From Lachnospiraceae bacterium (GTDB lineage: Bacteria; Bacillota; Clostridia; Lachnospirales; Lachnospiraceae), in assembly GCA_910576125.1 (NCBI GenBank), contig CAJTHM010000014.1, forward strand, positions 1 through 64,000: a DNA stretch of 64,000 nucleotides, read 5' to 3'. Below, one piece after another: positions 44,352 through 53,091 of the stretch. Position 1 is the stretch's first letter, and each line of letters begins with the position of its first letter. The notes under the pieces were generated by a model, which saw nothing but the letters and a program-made list of their open reading frames with translations, was not told where the DNA came from and searched no databases. Both the position numbers and the translations under genes were made by a program.

Positions 44352-46712
44352 TTAACCCAAACCGAACGCCAGCCCAATCAGCCTGACGATGAAGGCCGCA
44401 ATCCACGCGATGACGCACTGGCCCGCCACCACTCCTGCAGCCCATTTCCAGCCCAGCTCCCGCTTCACGGAAGCGATGGCGGCCACACAGGGCGTGTAGA
44501 GGAGACAGAATACCAGCAGACTGGCGGCGGCAATGGGCGTGATAACGGTAAACAGCATCTCCGTGGTGCCGAACAGCACATTCAAGGTGGAGACCACGCT
44601 TTCCTTAGCCATGAAGCCCGTAATCAAAGCGGTGGACATCCGCCAGTCACCGAATCCCAGGGGATTCAGGACAGGGGCGATGACGCCCGCTGCCGCGGCC
44701 AGCATGCTGTCCTGGGAATCCGCCACGATATTCAGATGGAAATCGAAAGTCTGCAGGAACCAGATGACAATGGTGGCGATGAAGATGACGGAAAAAGCCC
44801 TCTGGAGGAAGTCCTTTGCCTTGTCCCAGAGAAGCCGCCCTACATTCTTTGCTCCCGGCAGTCTGTAATTCGGCAGTTCCATGACAAAAGGGACGGCCTC
44901 TCCTTTGAAAGCGGTTCCTTTCATCAGGAGAGCCAGCAGAATCCCCAGAAGCATTCCCAGCACATACAATCCTATCATGACGAAAGCGCCATGCCCCGGG
45001 AAGAAAGCTGCGGTAAAAAAGCCATAGATGGGCAGTTTCGCGGAGCAGCTCATAAAGGGAGTCAGCAGGATGGTCATCTTCCGGTCCCGCTCGGAGGGCA
45101 AAGTCCTGGTGGCCATCACGCCGGGAACCGTACAGCCAAAGCCGATCAGCATAGGCACGATGCTCCGGCCGGACAGGCCGATTTTGCGCAGCAGCTTGTC
45201 CATGACGAAAGCCACCCTGGCGATATAACCGCTGTCCTCCAGAAGAGAGAGGAAGAGGAACAGGGTCACGATGATGGGGAGGAAACTCAGGACGCTGCCC
45301 ACGCCGTTAAAAATGCCGTCTATGATCAGGGAATGAAGCACTTCATTCACGTTGGCCGCGCTCAGGGCAGCGTCCGTCAGCCCCGCGAGGAAATCCACGC
45401 CCATGGCCATCAGTTCCTGGAGCCATGCGCCGATTACATTGAATGTCAGCCAGAACACTATGCCCATGATGCCCAGAAAAGCGGGGATGGCTGTATATTT
45501 TCCCGTCAATATCTTATCGATTTTTGCGCTTCTGGCATGTTCTTTGCTCTCCCCGGGCTTTACCACAGTGGCGCTGCAGATTTCCTGGATAAAGGAAAAG
45601 CGCATGTCAGCGATGGCGGAGGCCCGGTCCATGCCGCTCTCTGCCTCCATCTGGCAGATGATATGCTCCAGCATCTCTTTTTCGTTCTGATCCAGGCCGA
45701 GGGCCCCCAGAATGCGGGAATCCCCCTCGGTGAGTTTGCCGGCGGCGAAGCGCACGGGGATATCCGCTCGTTTCGCGTGATCCTCTATCAGGTGCATGAT
45801 GGCGTGGAGACATCTGTGCACGGCGCCTCCGTGCTGATCCTCCTTACAGAAATCGATTCTGCCGGGGCGTTCCTGAAACTTGGCCACATGGAGCGCATGC
45901 GATACCAGCTCGTCGATGCCCTCATTCTTTGCCGCCGAGATAGGTATCACGGGAATGCCCAGCATGTCCTCCATCTCGTTGATCTGGATAGAGCCGCCAT
46001 TTCCCCGGACCTCGTCCATCATGTTCAGGGCCAGCACCATGGGAATGTCCAGCTCCATCAGCTGCATGGTCAGATAGAGGTTTCTCTCTATATTAGAAGC
46101 ATCCACGATATTGATGATGCCCTTGGGATGTTCCCGCAGGATGAACTGCCTGGTGACGATTTCCTCGCTGGAGTAGGGGGACATGGAGTAGATGCCCGGG
46201 AGGTCAGTAATCAGGGTATTGCTGTGCCCTCTGATGACGCCATCCTTCCTGTCCACGGTGACACCGGGGAAATTGCCCACATGCTGGTTGGCGCCCGTGA
46301 GCTGGTTGAAGAGGGTGGTCTTGCCGCAGTTCTGGTTCCCGGCCAGGGCGAAAGTCAGCTGCGCGTCGTCAGGCAGAGGATTCTCTGTCGCTTTCACATG
46401 GTATTTGCCGCCTTCGCCCAGTCCGGGGTGGACGATTGATTTTTTGTCCTCTTTCTGTCCGGGCAGGGACACCTCCGGCGCGGAGGCGCGTACATTTTGA
46501 ATGGTAATCTTCTCGGCGTCAGCCACCCGCAGGGTCAGCTCATAGCCATGGAGCATGAATTCCATAGGGTCTCCCAGAGGGGCATATTTGATCAACAGGA
46601 TGTCTGTGCCCGGAATGACGCCCATATCCAGAAAGTGCTGCCGCAGCGCGCCCTCGCCGCCCACAGCTTCGATAGTGGCCCATTTTCCGATTGGCAATTC
46701 TTTTAAGGTCAT
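44352..46712 (-). CDS. feoB: FeoA-FeoB fusion ferrous iron transporter
   Basis: The start is the ATG at 46712 behind GAGGAAC; upstream codons lie in the leader. Residues about 1-75 are a FeoA (SH3-like) domain (LKELPIGKWATIEAVGGEG). The FeoB GTPase domain follows: G1 GNQNCGKTTLFNQLTG, G3 DLPGIY, G4 NMMD and G5 ISA. The membrane domain has two Gate motifs (GFGCTVPGVMATR, LLYTPCVAAIASV). It imports Fe2+ across the inner membrane. The fusion links the regulatory FeoA domain to the channel in one chain, a known variant in Firmicutes and Bacteroidetes. Confidence 0.95.
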   Translation of the reverse strand: MTLKELPIGKWATIEAVGGEGALRQHFLDMGVIPGTDILLIKYAPLGDPMEFMLHGYELTLRVADAEKITIQNVRASAPEVSLPGQKEDKKSIVHPGLGEGGKYHVKATENPLPDDAQLTFALAGNQNCGKTTLFNQLTGANQHVGNFPGVTVDRKDGVIRGHSNTLITDLPGIYSMSPYSSEEIVTRQFILREHPKGIINIVDASNIERNLYLTMQLMELDIPMVLALNMMDEVRGNGGSIQINEMEDMLGIPVIPISAAKNEGIDELVSHALHVAKFQERPGRIDFCKEDQHGGAVHRCLHAIMHLIEDHAKRADIPVRFAAGKLTEGDSRILGALGLDQNEKEMLEHIICQMEAESGMDRASAIADMRFSFIQEICSATVVKPGESKEHARSAKIDKILTGKYTAIPAFLGIMGIVFWLTFNVIGAWLQELMAMGVDFLAGLTDAALSAANVNEVLHSLIIDGIFNGVGSVLSFLPIIVTLFLFLSLLEDSGYIARVAFVMDKLLRKIGLSGRSIVPMLIGFGCTVPGVMATRTLPSERDRKMTILLTPFMSCSAKLPIYGFFTAAFFPGHGAFVMIGLYVLGMLLGILLALLMKGTAFKGEAVPFVMELPNYRLPGAKNVGRLLWDKAKDFLQRAFSVIFIATIVIWFLQTFDFHLNIVADSQDSMLAAAAGVIAPVLNPLGFGDWRMSTALITGFMAKESVVSTLNVLFGTTEMLFTVITPIAAASLLVFCLLYTPCVAAIASVKRELGWKWAAGVVAGQCVIAWIAAFIVRLIGLAFGLG

Positions 46713-46759
46713 GATGTCCGTTCCTCGCTTCCGTAAATACTTGCGGGATAAAAGAGAAA

Positions 46760-46789
46760 CCCGGATACAGCCGCTTCGCCGTATCCGGG
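46760..46789 (-). terminator. Terminator-like hairpin in the feoAB leader
   Basis: On the minus strand CCCGGATAC (46789-46781) pairs perfectly with GTATCCGGG (46768-46760) and is followed by TTTCTCTTTTAT. It lies between the promoter (46850-46879) and the feoAB start codon, so it could terminate or attenuate transcription of the transporter gene. Confidence 0.65.
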
Positions 46790-46849
46790 CTTTCGCCTTC
46801 GTCACGTAGAGATGCCAGACCAACAATGCGGTCAGTCAATATCGAAATA

Positions 46850-46879
46850 AATATACTGCATTACGACAAGATTTGTCAA
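46850..46879 (-). promoter_or_regulatory. Promoter of feoAB
   Basis: On the minus strand TTGACA (46874-46879) and TATATT (46850-46855) are 18 bases apart. The leader to the start codon is about 130 bases. Confidence 0.65.
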
Positions 46880-47072
46880 GGGGAATCATTAAGATTCAAT
46901 ATCTGTTCTCTGCAAGCCGGACAAAGTACAGAAATATTTCGTAAAGGGAATCATGGCGGACGGGATTCTGTATACAGGGGAGCGATTATGATAGAGAGAC
47001 AGAGGTGAAGGGCGGCGGAGACGGCCTGGGCCATGAGGCGGTAAAAATGGCGGGAAAAATGTCGAAATCAAG

Positions 47073-47101
47073 TTGCAGAAATCCGCAGGAAAGAGTATAA
47101 T
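47073..47101 (+). promoter_or_regulatory. Promoter of pepC
   Basis: TTGCAG (47073-47078) and TATAAT (47096-47101) are 17 bases apart; the start codon lies about 70 bases beyond the predicted transcription start. The rest of 46880-47072 holds no supported gene. Confidence 0.6.
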
Positions 47102-47177
47102 CAAAATGCTTCACTAACTATATGCAGGACAGGGGAAAGTACGCGAACCCTTTTCCCCGGAGTCTGACGAAAGAGGG

Positions 47178-48530
47178 ATGAACATGAGCGAAAGTATCAC
47201 AAAGGAACTGCTGGAGCAGTTCGAGAAAAACTGCAGCGCCGACGCGGCCTGCCAGGTGGCGAAGAACGCCGTCGTGGAGAATGGCCTGAAAGCATCGGCT
47301 AAGAACGGGGAGGCGCAGCGCACCTCGCGCCACAGCTTTTCAGTCAATCTGAAGCAGGGCGCTATCACCAACCAGAAGCAGAGCGGCCGCTGCTGGATGT
47401 TCGCGGCGCTGAACACATTCCGGTTCGAGGTCATCAAGAAGCTGAATCTGGAGAATTTTGAGATTTCCCAGAGCTATATGTTCTTCTATGACAAGCTGGA
47501 GAAAGCGAATTTCTTCCTGGAGAGCATTCTGGACACACTGGATGAGCCTACGGGAAGCCGTCTGATTGCATGGCTTCTGTCTGCGCCCATGAATGATGGC
47601 GGACAGTGGGATATGCTCTGCAGCCTGGTGGACAAGTACGGCGTGGTCCCCAAGTACGCCATGCCTGAGTCCAAGGCTTCCTCTGCTTCCGGGGAGATGG
47701 ACTGGGTGCTGACCGTGAAGCTGCGTGAGGATGCCTGCCGTCTGCGCAAGGCTTACGCAGATGGGGCAAAGCGCGAGGAGCTGGCCAGCCGGAAGGAAGA
47801 GATGCTGGGCGAGATTTACAGGATTCTGTGCATCTGCCTGGGAGAGCCTCCCAAGACTTTCGATTTCGAGGTGGAGGACAAGGACGGCAAGTTCATCAGA
47901 GAGTGCGGCCTGACGCCGAAAGCATTCTTTGAGAAATACGTGGGACTGAACCTGAATGACTACATAAGCTTAATCAATGCGCCCACAGCGGACAAGCCTT
48001 ATCACAGAAGCTACAGCGTGAAGTTCCTGGGCAATGTGAAAGAGGGCCGTCAGGTGCGCTATCTGAATCTGGAGATTGAGGAGCTCAAGAAAGCGGCCAT
48101 CGCCCAGATGAAAGACGGGTCTCCCGTATGGTTCGGCTGTGATGTAGGGAAGTGCTCCACAAGGGACGGCGGCGTCATGGACACCAATGTCTACAAGCTG
48201 GAGGAGCTGCTGGGCATGAAGTTCGGCATGGACAAGGCCGAGCGGCTGGACTACGGCGAGAGCCTGATGACCCACGCCATGGTGTTCCAGGGCGTGAACC
48301 TGGACGAGAGCGGCAAGCCCAACCGCTGGCGGGTGGAGAACAGCTGGGGCGAAGAGCCCGGTGAGAAAGGCTACTATGTCATGAGCGACGACTGGTTCGA
48401 TGAGTACATGTACCAGATTGTGGTGAACAAGAAGTATCTTTCAGAGGAACTGGTGAAAGAGTACGAGTCGGAGCCGATTTTGCTGGAGCCCTGGGATCCC
48501 ATGGGATCGCTGGCTGTGGTGAGAGGCTAG
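47178..48530 (+). CDS. pepC: Aminopeptidase C (bleomycin hydrolase family, C1B)
   Basis: The 450-residue cysteine peptidase has the active-site Cys in NQKQSGRCWMFAALN. The His is in LMTHAMVFQGV and the Asn in WRVENSWGEE, in the usual order. PepC is a cytoplasmic hexameric aminopeptidase that trims peptides. The start is ATG 47178, with a second ATG two codons later that shares the same weak AGAGGG site. It is followed by two hairpins, the second a strong terminator. Confidence 0.95.
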   Translation: MNMSESITKELLEQFEKNCSADAACQVAKNAVVENGLKASAKNGEAQRTSRHSFSVNLKQGAITNQKQSGRCWMFAALNTFRFEVIKKLNLENFEISQSYMFFYDKLEKANFFLESILDTLDEPTGSRLIAWLLSAPMNDGGQWDMLCSLVDKYGVVPKYAMPESKASSASGEMDWVLTVKLREDACRLRKAYADGAKREELASRKEEMLGEIYRILCICLGEPPKTFDFEVEDKDGKFIRECGLTPKAFFEKYVGLNLNDYISLINAPTADKPYHRSYSVKFLGNVKEGRQVRYLNLEIEELKKAAIAQMKDGSPVWFGCDVGKCSTRDGGVMDTNVYKLEELLGMKFGMDKAERLDYGESLMTHAMVFQGVNLDESGKPNRWRVENSWGEEPGEKGYYVMSDDWFDEYMYQIVVNKKYLSEELVKEYESEPILLEPWDPMGSLAVVRG

Positions 48531-48587
48531 ACTTCATCTGTAGCTGCATGGGAGACACATAATCGGTTCCTTGGCAGGAACCGGAGG

Positions 48588-48617
48588 AAAGGGACTGCGG
48601 TAATGCAGTCCCTTTTT
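48588..48617 (+). terminator. Rho-independent terminator after pepC
   Basis: AAAGGGACTGC pairs with GCAGTCCCTTT around GGTAAT and ends in TTTTT. A smaller hairpin (GGTTCC-TTGGCA-GGAACC) lies just upstream. Confidence 0.9.
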
Positions 48618-48638
48618 CTGGCCTTACGGGAGTATTTC

Positions 48639-48794
48639 ATGGATAAAAATTGCTGGCTGTTGCAGATCAAGGACAGGCAGTATGCCTCATGGATTCAGGA
48701 CTATATGGGGGAGATTCTCCCCATAGGAATCAATTTCGACAGGAAGAGCAAGGAGCATACCTGTGTCATTGAAGCCTGGGGGAAGAGGACCTGA
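48639..48794 (+). pseudogene. C-terminal fragment of an AAA-ATPase-like / DUF1703 gene
   Basis: The frame gives QIKDRQYASWIQDYMGEILP and then IGINFDRKSKEHTCVIE. This matches the conserved C-terminal PD-(D/E)XK part of AAA-ATPase-like/DUF1703 proteins (YA-x(7)-GI-x-FD-x-K). The rest of the gene is missing here; another piece of the same family lies at 50878-51036. No start signal. Confidence 0.6.
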
Positions 48795-48855
48795 AAAACT
48801 CGCGGGACGGCCCTTAGACGGGGAATCTCTGCCTGCGGCAGAACGGCAACCCCGC

Positions 48856-49215
48856 CTAGCGCACCGTGGCCCCGAACGGCATCAGCGCCAGCTTTGCAAT
48901 CTTGAAGCACTGCAGCCCGAACGGAATGCCGATAATCGTGCAGCACAGCAGGATGCCGTTTATGGCGGCGGCCAGGGCCAGCGGAATCCCGCTTATGATG
49001 ATCCACAGGATGTTGGCCAGGAGGGACATGGCCCCGCCCCCGTATTCAATTTCCTTTCCAAAGGGAAAGAATGCCAGGGAAGCGAACTTGAAGCACTGTG
49101 TCCCGATGGGGATGCCGATGACGGTGACGCACCACAGAATGCCCGCAAGCGTCCAGCCCAGCCCCTGCCATAATCCTCCGCAGAGGAACCAAATCAGATT
49201 ACCTAAACAGCCCAT
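48856..49215 (-). CDS. YccF domain protein
   Basis: The 119-residue membrane protein consists of two similar halves, each with a WxxxxG-type helix followed by IGIPIGTQCFKFASLAFFPFG and IGIPFGLQCFKIAKLALMPFG. This internal duplication is the YccF signature. It should have four membrane helices. ATG at 49215 follows GGAGGTAAT. Function is unknown. Confidence 0.9.
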   Translation of the reverse strand: MGCLGNLIWFLCGGLWQGLGWTLAGILWCVTVIGIPIGTQCFKFASLAFFPFGKEIEYGGGAMSLLANILWIIISGIPLALAAAINGILLCCTIIGIPFGLQCFKIAKLALMPFGATVR

Positions 49216-49303
49216 ATATTACCTCCGTAAGTGTGCCACAGCATGAATGAAGATTCAGGGTGTCCGTCATGCCGCACGGACAGAGCCTTTCATATGATAT
49301 GTA

Positions 49304-50644
49304 TTATATGCAGTCCGCTCCGTCCGGTTCCGGGCCGCCAGCCGTCCGCACCGTAATCCCATTGACCACGACTCCGCCGTCCAGCGCGATTACCAGGCAT
49401 TCCCTGCCGTCTACCTGCTTGGTCTCGATCAGGTTCGTGCGGTCCGGCTTGACCTTGATGACCACATCAGGGGTCTTTACCTCAAAGGAGCGGGTCTCCA
49501 TGATATTGTTCATGAGCAGGGAAGTGCTCTCCCCGGCGGTCTCGTCATAGTGCTTGTCGAACTCGGTGAGCTTCTCGTCCGCCACGCCGCTGTCCGCCAG
49601 GATGGTCCTGACCTGGGTCTTGTCCAGGATCACAGGCTCCGGGGCCTCCTTGTTCTCCTGGGCCAGCTCCGTGAAGCGCTCATGGATGTCCTTTACCATC
49701 TCGATGCTGCAGTCCTCCCCCAGGGTATCTTCAATCAGGGTCTGGAAGGTCTCTTTCTGGTCGCCTGCGGACAGGGGCAGGGGGCAGCCGAAGAGCCGGT
49801 CCACGAAGCCTTCCTGGAGCTCATCCGGATTCTTGGAATAGTAGAGCAGGCTGTGGATGTCCGCCCCTCTGTCATTAAAAGCGGGGAAGAGGAAGCCTCT
49901 GTCCGGCAGGGACACCACCCAGTCCCTGACCCGGTTCTGGAAAGCGTTCTCCTCGGGATTGTAGCTCAGCCCCGGTTTGGACAGCTCCACAGGGCAGATG
50001 CAGGAGAGTATGTACTCATAGATTTCATCAGAGGCATCCTCCATCTCCATACCATCGGAGGCCCTGCCGGGCACGTCGTAGACATCGTGCACCAACAGAA
50101 TCAGGTAATTGCCTACGAATTCGTAGTTCTCTATGATGCGGTCGAAATATTCCTCCAACAGGGCTTCGTCCTTTAGCTTGCTCTCCCGGAGCTTCAGGAG
50201 AAGGCCGTGAGCATTCAGGGCATCTGTGGCAGGGCTTTTTTCTGTAGCGGTCCCCGGGGAAGGCATTCCATCGATTCCTGAAACGCCTTCGTCTGTTAGG
50301 ACATTCCTGCCTGCCGCCGCGTCATCTAAAGCCATATCCCTGGGAACTGCTTCCGATGCGCCGATAGAAGAGGGGCTGTCTCCATCCGCCGCCGGGCTTT
50401 CGATCCACTCACCGGAAAGCGGGAACTCCAGGTTCAGCAGGTTCTTGCCCAAAGTGCCCGAGAGGGCCTTCCGCAGAATCTCGAAATATTTGAACATCTC
50501 CTCCTCCGGCAACGCCAGGAAGGCCTGCCCGAAGAGGGCTTTCTTATTCTTCTCCCCGTCCACGTAGCAGCCGCAGATGCGGGTGATGGAGCAGTTCTTG
50601 GGGGTGAGGAGCTTTTTGATCTCCGATATATCCTGTTTCGTCAT
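49304..50644 (-). CDS. DUF4317 family protein
   Basis: The start is the ATG at 50644 (MTKQDISEIKKLLTPKNCSI). The 446-residue soluble protein has the DUF4317 landmarks: ICGCYVDGEKNKKA, VLLVHDVYDVPG-like IILLVHDVYDVPG, and SKPGLSYNPEENAFQNRVRDW. A low-complexity insert (about residues 125-170) is variable. The C-terminal part (EVKTPDVVIKVKPDRTNLIETKQ) is conserved. The family is typical of Lachnospiraceae and its function is not known. Confidence 0.88.
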   Translation of the reverse strand: MTKQDISEIKKLLTPKNCSITRICGCYVDGEKNKKALFGQAFLALPEEEMFKYFEILRKALSGTLGKNLLNLEFPLSGEWIESPAADGDSPSSIGASEAVPRDMALDDAAAGRNVLTDEGVSGIDGMPSPGTATEKSPATDALNAHGLLLKLRESKLKDEALLEEYFDRIIENYEFVGNYLILLVHDVYDVPGRASDGMEMEDASDEIYEYILSCICPVELSKPGLSYNPEENAFQNRVRDWVVSLPDRGFLFPAFNDRGADIHSLLYYSKNPDELQEGFVDRLFGCPLPLSAGDQKETFQTLIEDTLGEDCSIEMVKDIHERFTELAQENKEAPEPVILDKTQVRTILADSGVADEKLTEFDKHYDETAGESTSLLMNNIMETRSFEVKTPDVVIKVKPDRTNLIETKQVDGRECLVIALDGGVVVNGITVRTAGGPEPDGADCI

Positions 50645-50756
50645 GTCTATACCTCCCGCGCGCTTTGGCGCGCATTGTCCGCGTTCGCGGCTGTGAGTCA
50701 AGTATATACCAAATTTTTGGAATGGGCAAGTGTCAGGATGAACTTTGAATATTTGG

Positions 50757-50844
50757 TTGAACTAGCCGCGCCGGTATGTTAGAATGAGTCTCAGAAAGCT
50801 GCAGAAAATCGTCAGGTGGACAGGTCTGTGTAAACCTGTCCACC
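50757..50844 (+). promoter_or_regulatory. Promoter followed by a strong hairpin
   Basis: TTGAAC (50757-50762) and TAGAAT (50780-50785) are 17 bases apart. About 24 bases after the predicted start, GGTGGACAGGT (50815-50825) pairs perfectly with ACCTGTCCACC (50834-50844). No T-run follows. It may be the leader of a lost gene, since the sequence downstream is a pseudogene. Confidence 0.5.
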
Positions 50845-50877
50845 CGGCCGAGGCGTTTCGGCAGGACGCTGAATATG

Positions 50878-51036
50878 TGCCTGCGGAAATGTTTCTTCGA
50901 GCCAGGGTGCGGCAGTTGTCGTTTTGACGGCTTGGAAATCTACAGGGAAAGGGAACACTGCGGCAAATATACAGGAAGGTTTCCGGCGATATCCATCAGC
51001 CTGAAGGATGTGGGAGACACATTAATCAGGCCATAA
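50878..51036 (+). pseudogene. AAA-ATPase-like (DUF1703-associated) gene fragment
   Basis: The frame gives CLRKCFFEPGCGSCRFDGLE, then CGKYTGRFPAISISLKDVGD, before TAA at 51034. This is the conserved segment after the Walker A helix in AAA-ATPase-like proteins (LxxFFE...FxGLxI...C..Y.G.YPVI.ISLKDV). The ATP-binding and nuclease parts are gone. Together with the piece at 48639 it shows repeated decay of this family here. Confidence 0.6.
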
Positions 51037-51174
51037 TCAGGGTCGGTGTGGCAAAAAATCTTGTGTTACTATGGAAAAGGAGTTCCTGCGAGCCCTGGGC
51101 GGGAGCAGGCCGAATACGCAAAAGACAGGTATCTGCCGTGGATGGCAGATGTCCGGGAAAGGTGTAAATATGAT

Positions 51175-51417
51175 ATGAAAAAGGACAGGAAGAATTTTGA
51201 CGGAAAGGGATTCATCGCGGAATTCAGGAAATTCATCATGAGAGGCAATGTGCTGGATATGGCAGTGGGCGTAATCGCGGGAGGCACGGATTTCAGCTAC
51301 CTGACAGTGACGCTGGGCAGCGGGGAGAATGCACCTGTACTGAATTACGGTAATTTTATTACGGCGGTCAGATGTCCCCACTGTACTTCACACCTGGAGG
51401 ATGAACATGCGGCATAA
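51175..51417 (+). pseudogene. MscL with two internal in-frame deletions
   Basis: The 80-codon ORF is built of three MscL pieces. The N-terminus is FIAEFRKFIMRGNVLDMAVG ending at GVIAG. It is joined to the mid-loop GTDFSYLTVTLGSGENAPVL and NYGNFITAV, which is joined to the C-terminal zinc-like RCPHCTSHLE. Missing are the rest of TM1 with the first loop (about 25 residues) and all of TM2 (about 45 or more). It cannot form a channel. Both junctions keep the frame. The stop overlaps the start of the TPR lipoprotein gene. Confidence 0.75.
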
Positions 51418-52462
51418 GAATATTGGAAAAAGATATACATGCCTCGGAGTGATGGCGGCGATCGCGGTGGTCCTTGGTGGCTGCGGCGGTGGCGGGGAGC
51501 GGATTCAGAGCGCCATGCAGATGATTGGAGAGCTGAATTACGAGGGCGCCCTGGAGCAGCTGAGTCTGGCGGAGGAGAATGGGGAGAATGTCCGCCTGAT
51601 TCACAGGGCCAGGGGAATCGCCTATATGGGGCTCACGGATTATGAACAGGCTGCCGCCTGCTTCGAGGAGGCGCTTGCGGGGAGCAACGGGCTGGTGCAG
51701 AACGTGGATTTTGATTTGAATTTCTATCTGGCAGCCGCTTATACAAAAAGCGAGAGATACGGCGAGGCGGAAGACATTTACGATGCGATTCTTTCCCTGC
51801 GCTCCGGCAATGAGGATGCCTATTTCCTGCGGGGCAATGTGCGGCTGGCGCAGGGGAACTACGAGGGTGCGAAACAGGACTTCGATAAAGTCATTGCCAT
51901 GGACGCGAAGAATTACGACAGGCTGATAGAGATTTATCAGGTGCTGGATTACTACAGCCATGGGGAGGCCGGCAGGGAATATCTGCAGGCGGCGCTGGAA
52001 GCCGGAGACAAGAATATGGACAAGTACGCCAGCGGGCGGATCTACTATTATCTGGGAGAGTACCAGAGCGCATATCTCGCTTTGGAAGAAGCCAGAGAGA
52101 GCGGAGGCGTGGAGAGCTATCTGTATCTGGGCAAATCCTATGAGGCCACCGGGGATTACAATTATGCCGCAAGCGTCTACAACAGCTATCTGGAGAAATA
52201 CGAGGGCAATGCGGAGATTTATAACCAGCTGGGGCTCTGTGAGATGGCGAAAGGGGAGTACAGGAATGCCCTGGATGCCTTTCAGGCGGGCATGCAGCTG
52301 CAGAACGTGACCATGATGCAGACCCTGTCCTTTAATGAAATCGTGGCCTATGAGTATCTGGGGGATTACCGCCAGGCCGGCATATTGATGGAGAATTATC
52401 TGAAGAACTATCCTGACGACGCGCAGGCCAGACGAGAGTACGAATTCCTGTCCAGCAGATGA
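51407..52462 (+). CDS. TPR-repeat lipoprotein
   Basis: The start is the ATG at 51407, six bases after GGAGG; an ATG at 51401 touches that site. A lipobox (VVLGGC) lies near residue 26. The mature part (about 325 residues) consists of about eight TPR units, for example IAYMGLTDYEQAAACFEEAL and AYFLRGNVRLAQGNYEGAKQ. It is likely a surface or membrane-associated scaffold. A terminator follows at 52531-52562. Confidence 0.9.
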   Translation: MRHKNIGKRYTCLGVMAAIAVVLGGCGGGGERIQSAMQMIGELNYEGALEQLSLAEENGENVRLIHRARGIAYMGLTDYEQAAACFEEALAGSNGLVQNVDFDLNFYLAAAYTKSERYGEAEDIYDAILSLRSGNEDAYFLRGNVRLAQGNYEGAKQDFDKVIAMDAKNYDRLIEIYQVLDYYSHGEAGREYLQAALEAGDKNMDKYASGRIYYYLGEYQSAYLALEEARESGGVESYLYLGKSYEATGDYNYAASVYNSYLEKYEGNAEIYNQLGLCEMAKGEYRNALDAFQAGMQLQNVTMMQTLSFNEIVAYEYLGDYRQAGILMENYLKNYPDDAQARREYEFLSSR

Positions 52463-52530
52463 CAAAGCGTGCCTTGCCAAAAACAGGCAGAGCTCCAAAG
52501 CGGGCATTCTTCCGGTTTGCGGCAAGTTAA

Positions 52531-52562
52531 AAAAGAACCGGGCGATGAGCCCGGCTCTTTTT
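52531..52562. terminator. Bidirectional rho-independent terminator
   Basis: AAAGAACCGGGC pairs with GCCCGGCTCTTTTT around GATGA, with an A-run on one side and a T-run on the other. It lies between the TPR gene and the convergent cold-shock gene. Confidence 0.85.
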
Positions 52563-52619
52563 GGAGGGGGATTCCTTCCGGAGGAACCTCCGCCCTGTTA
52601 TCTGGTTCGGCAGGAGCGA

Positions 52620-52835
52620 TTAGCCTACTACGGTTACGTTAGTAGCGCGAATCTTGCTGCTGTTCTGAGGATCGCACTCAGTGTCGAAAGTAACCTTCTG
52701 GTTTTCCTCCAGAGACTTGAATCCGTCAGCGTTGATAGCGGAGAAATGTACGAATACTTCCTCGCCGGTTGCATCGTTTGTGATGAAACCATAACCCTTC
52801 TGTGCATTGAACCATTTAACTGTACCGTTGTTCAT
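52620..52835 (-). CDS. Cold-shock protein (CspA family)
   Basis: The 71-residue OB-fold protein has RNP1 KGYGFI and RNP2 VFVHFSAI, with the start MNNGTVKWFNAQKGYGF. It binds single-stranded nucleic acid and acts as an RNA chaperone. ATG at 52835 follows AGGAGG. The transcript has a leader of about 140 bases with a terminator-like hairpin. Confidence 0.96.
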   Translation of the reverse strand: MNNGTVKWFNAQKGYGFITNDATGEEVFVHFSAINADGFKSLEENQKVTFDTECDPQNSSKIRATNVTVVG

Positions 52836-52886
52836 TGTGGTACCTCCTTTAAGTAATAAAAAATTTGTGATTCTTAAACGTCGGGC

Positions 52887-52948
52887 AAAAAAATCACATA
52901 TTTTTGTAAACCATCATCAAAGTAATAGTGACTTACAAAAATATGTGA
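52887..52948 (-). promoter_or_regulatory. Attenuator-like hairpin in the csp leader
   Basis: In the minus-strand transcript TCACATATTTTTGTAA (52948-52933) pairs perfectly over 16 bases with TTACAAAAATATGTGA (52909-52894). A 23-base loop separates the arms and seven U residues follow. This is an intrinsic terminator between the promoter and the csp start. The A/U-rich stem suggests that its stability depends on temperature. Confidence 0.75.
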
Positions 52949-52980
52949 GTTCCATGACTTTCATTTAGAATACGACTATG

Positions 52981-53009
52981 AGTATAGCTTGCTTTTCCCA
53001 AAATGTCAA
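52981..53009 (-). promoter_or_regulatory. Promoter of the csp gene
   Basis: On the minus strand TTGACA (53004-53009) and TATACT (52981-52986) are 17 bases apart, a near-consensus promoter. Confidence 0.8.
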
Positions 53010-53091
53010 TAACTTTTTTTAAGATAGAATAACTTTTTTTTATATAGGGAAAACTTGGTATCATACTGAATATAGAAAGGACTGGTTCAAA

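Noticed and set aside
44736..46439. 567-codon ORF on the plus strand opposite feoAB
   Set aside because: It is antisense to conserved FeoB motifs, His/Gln-rich and low in similarity to any protein type. Long open antisense frames are expected from the codon bias of GC-rich coding sequence.
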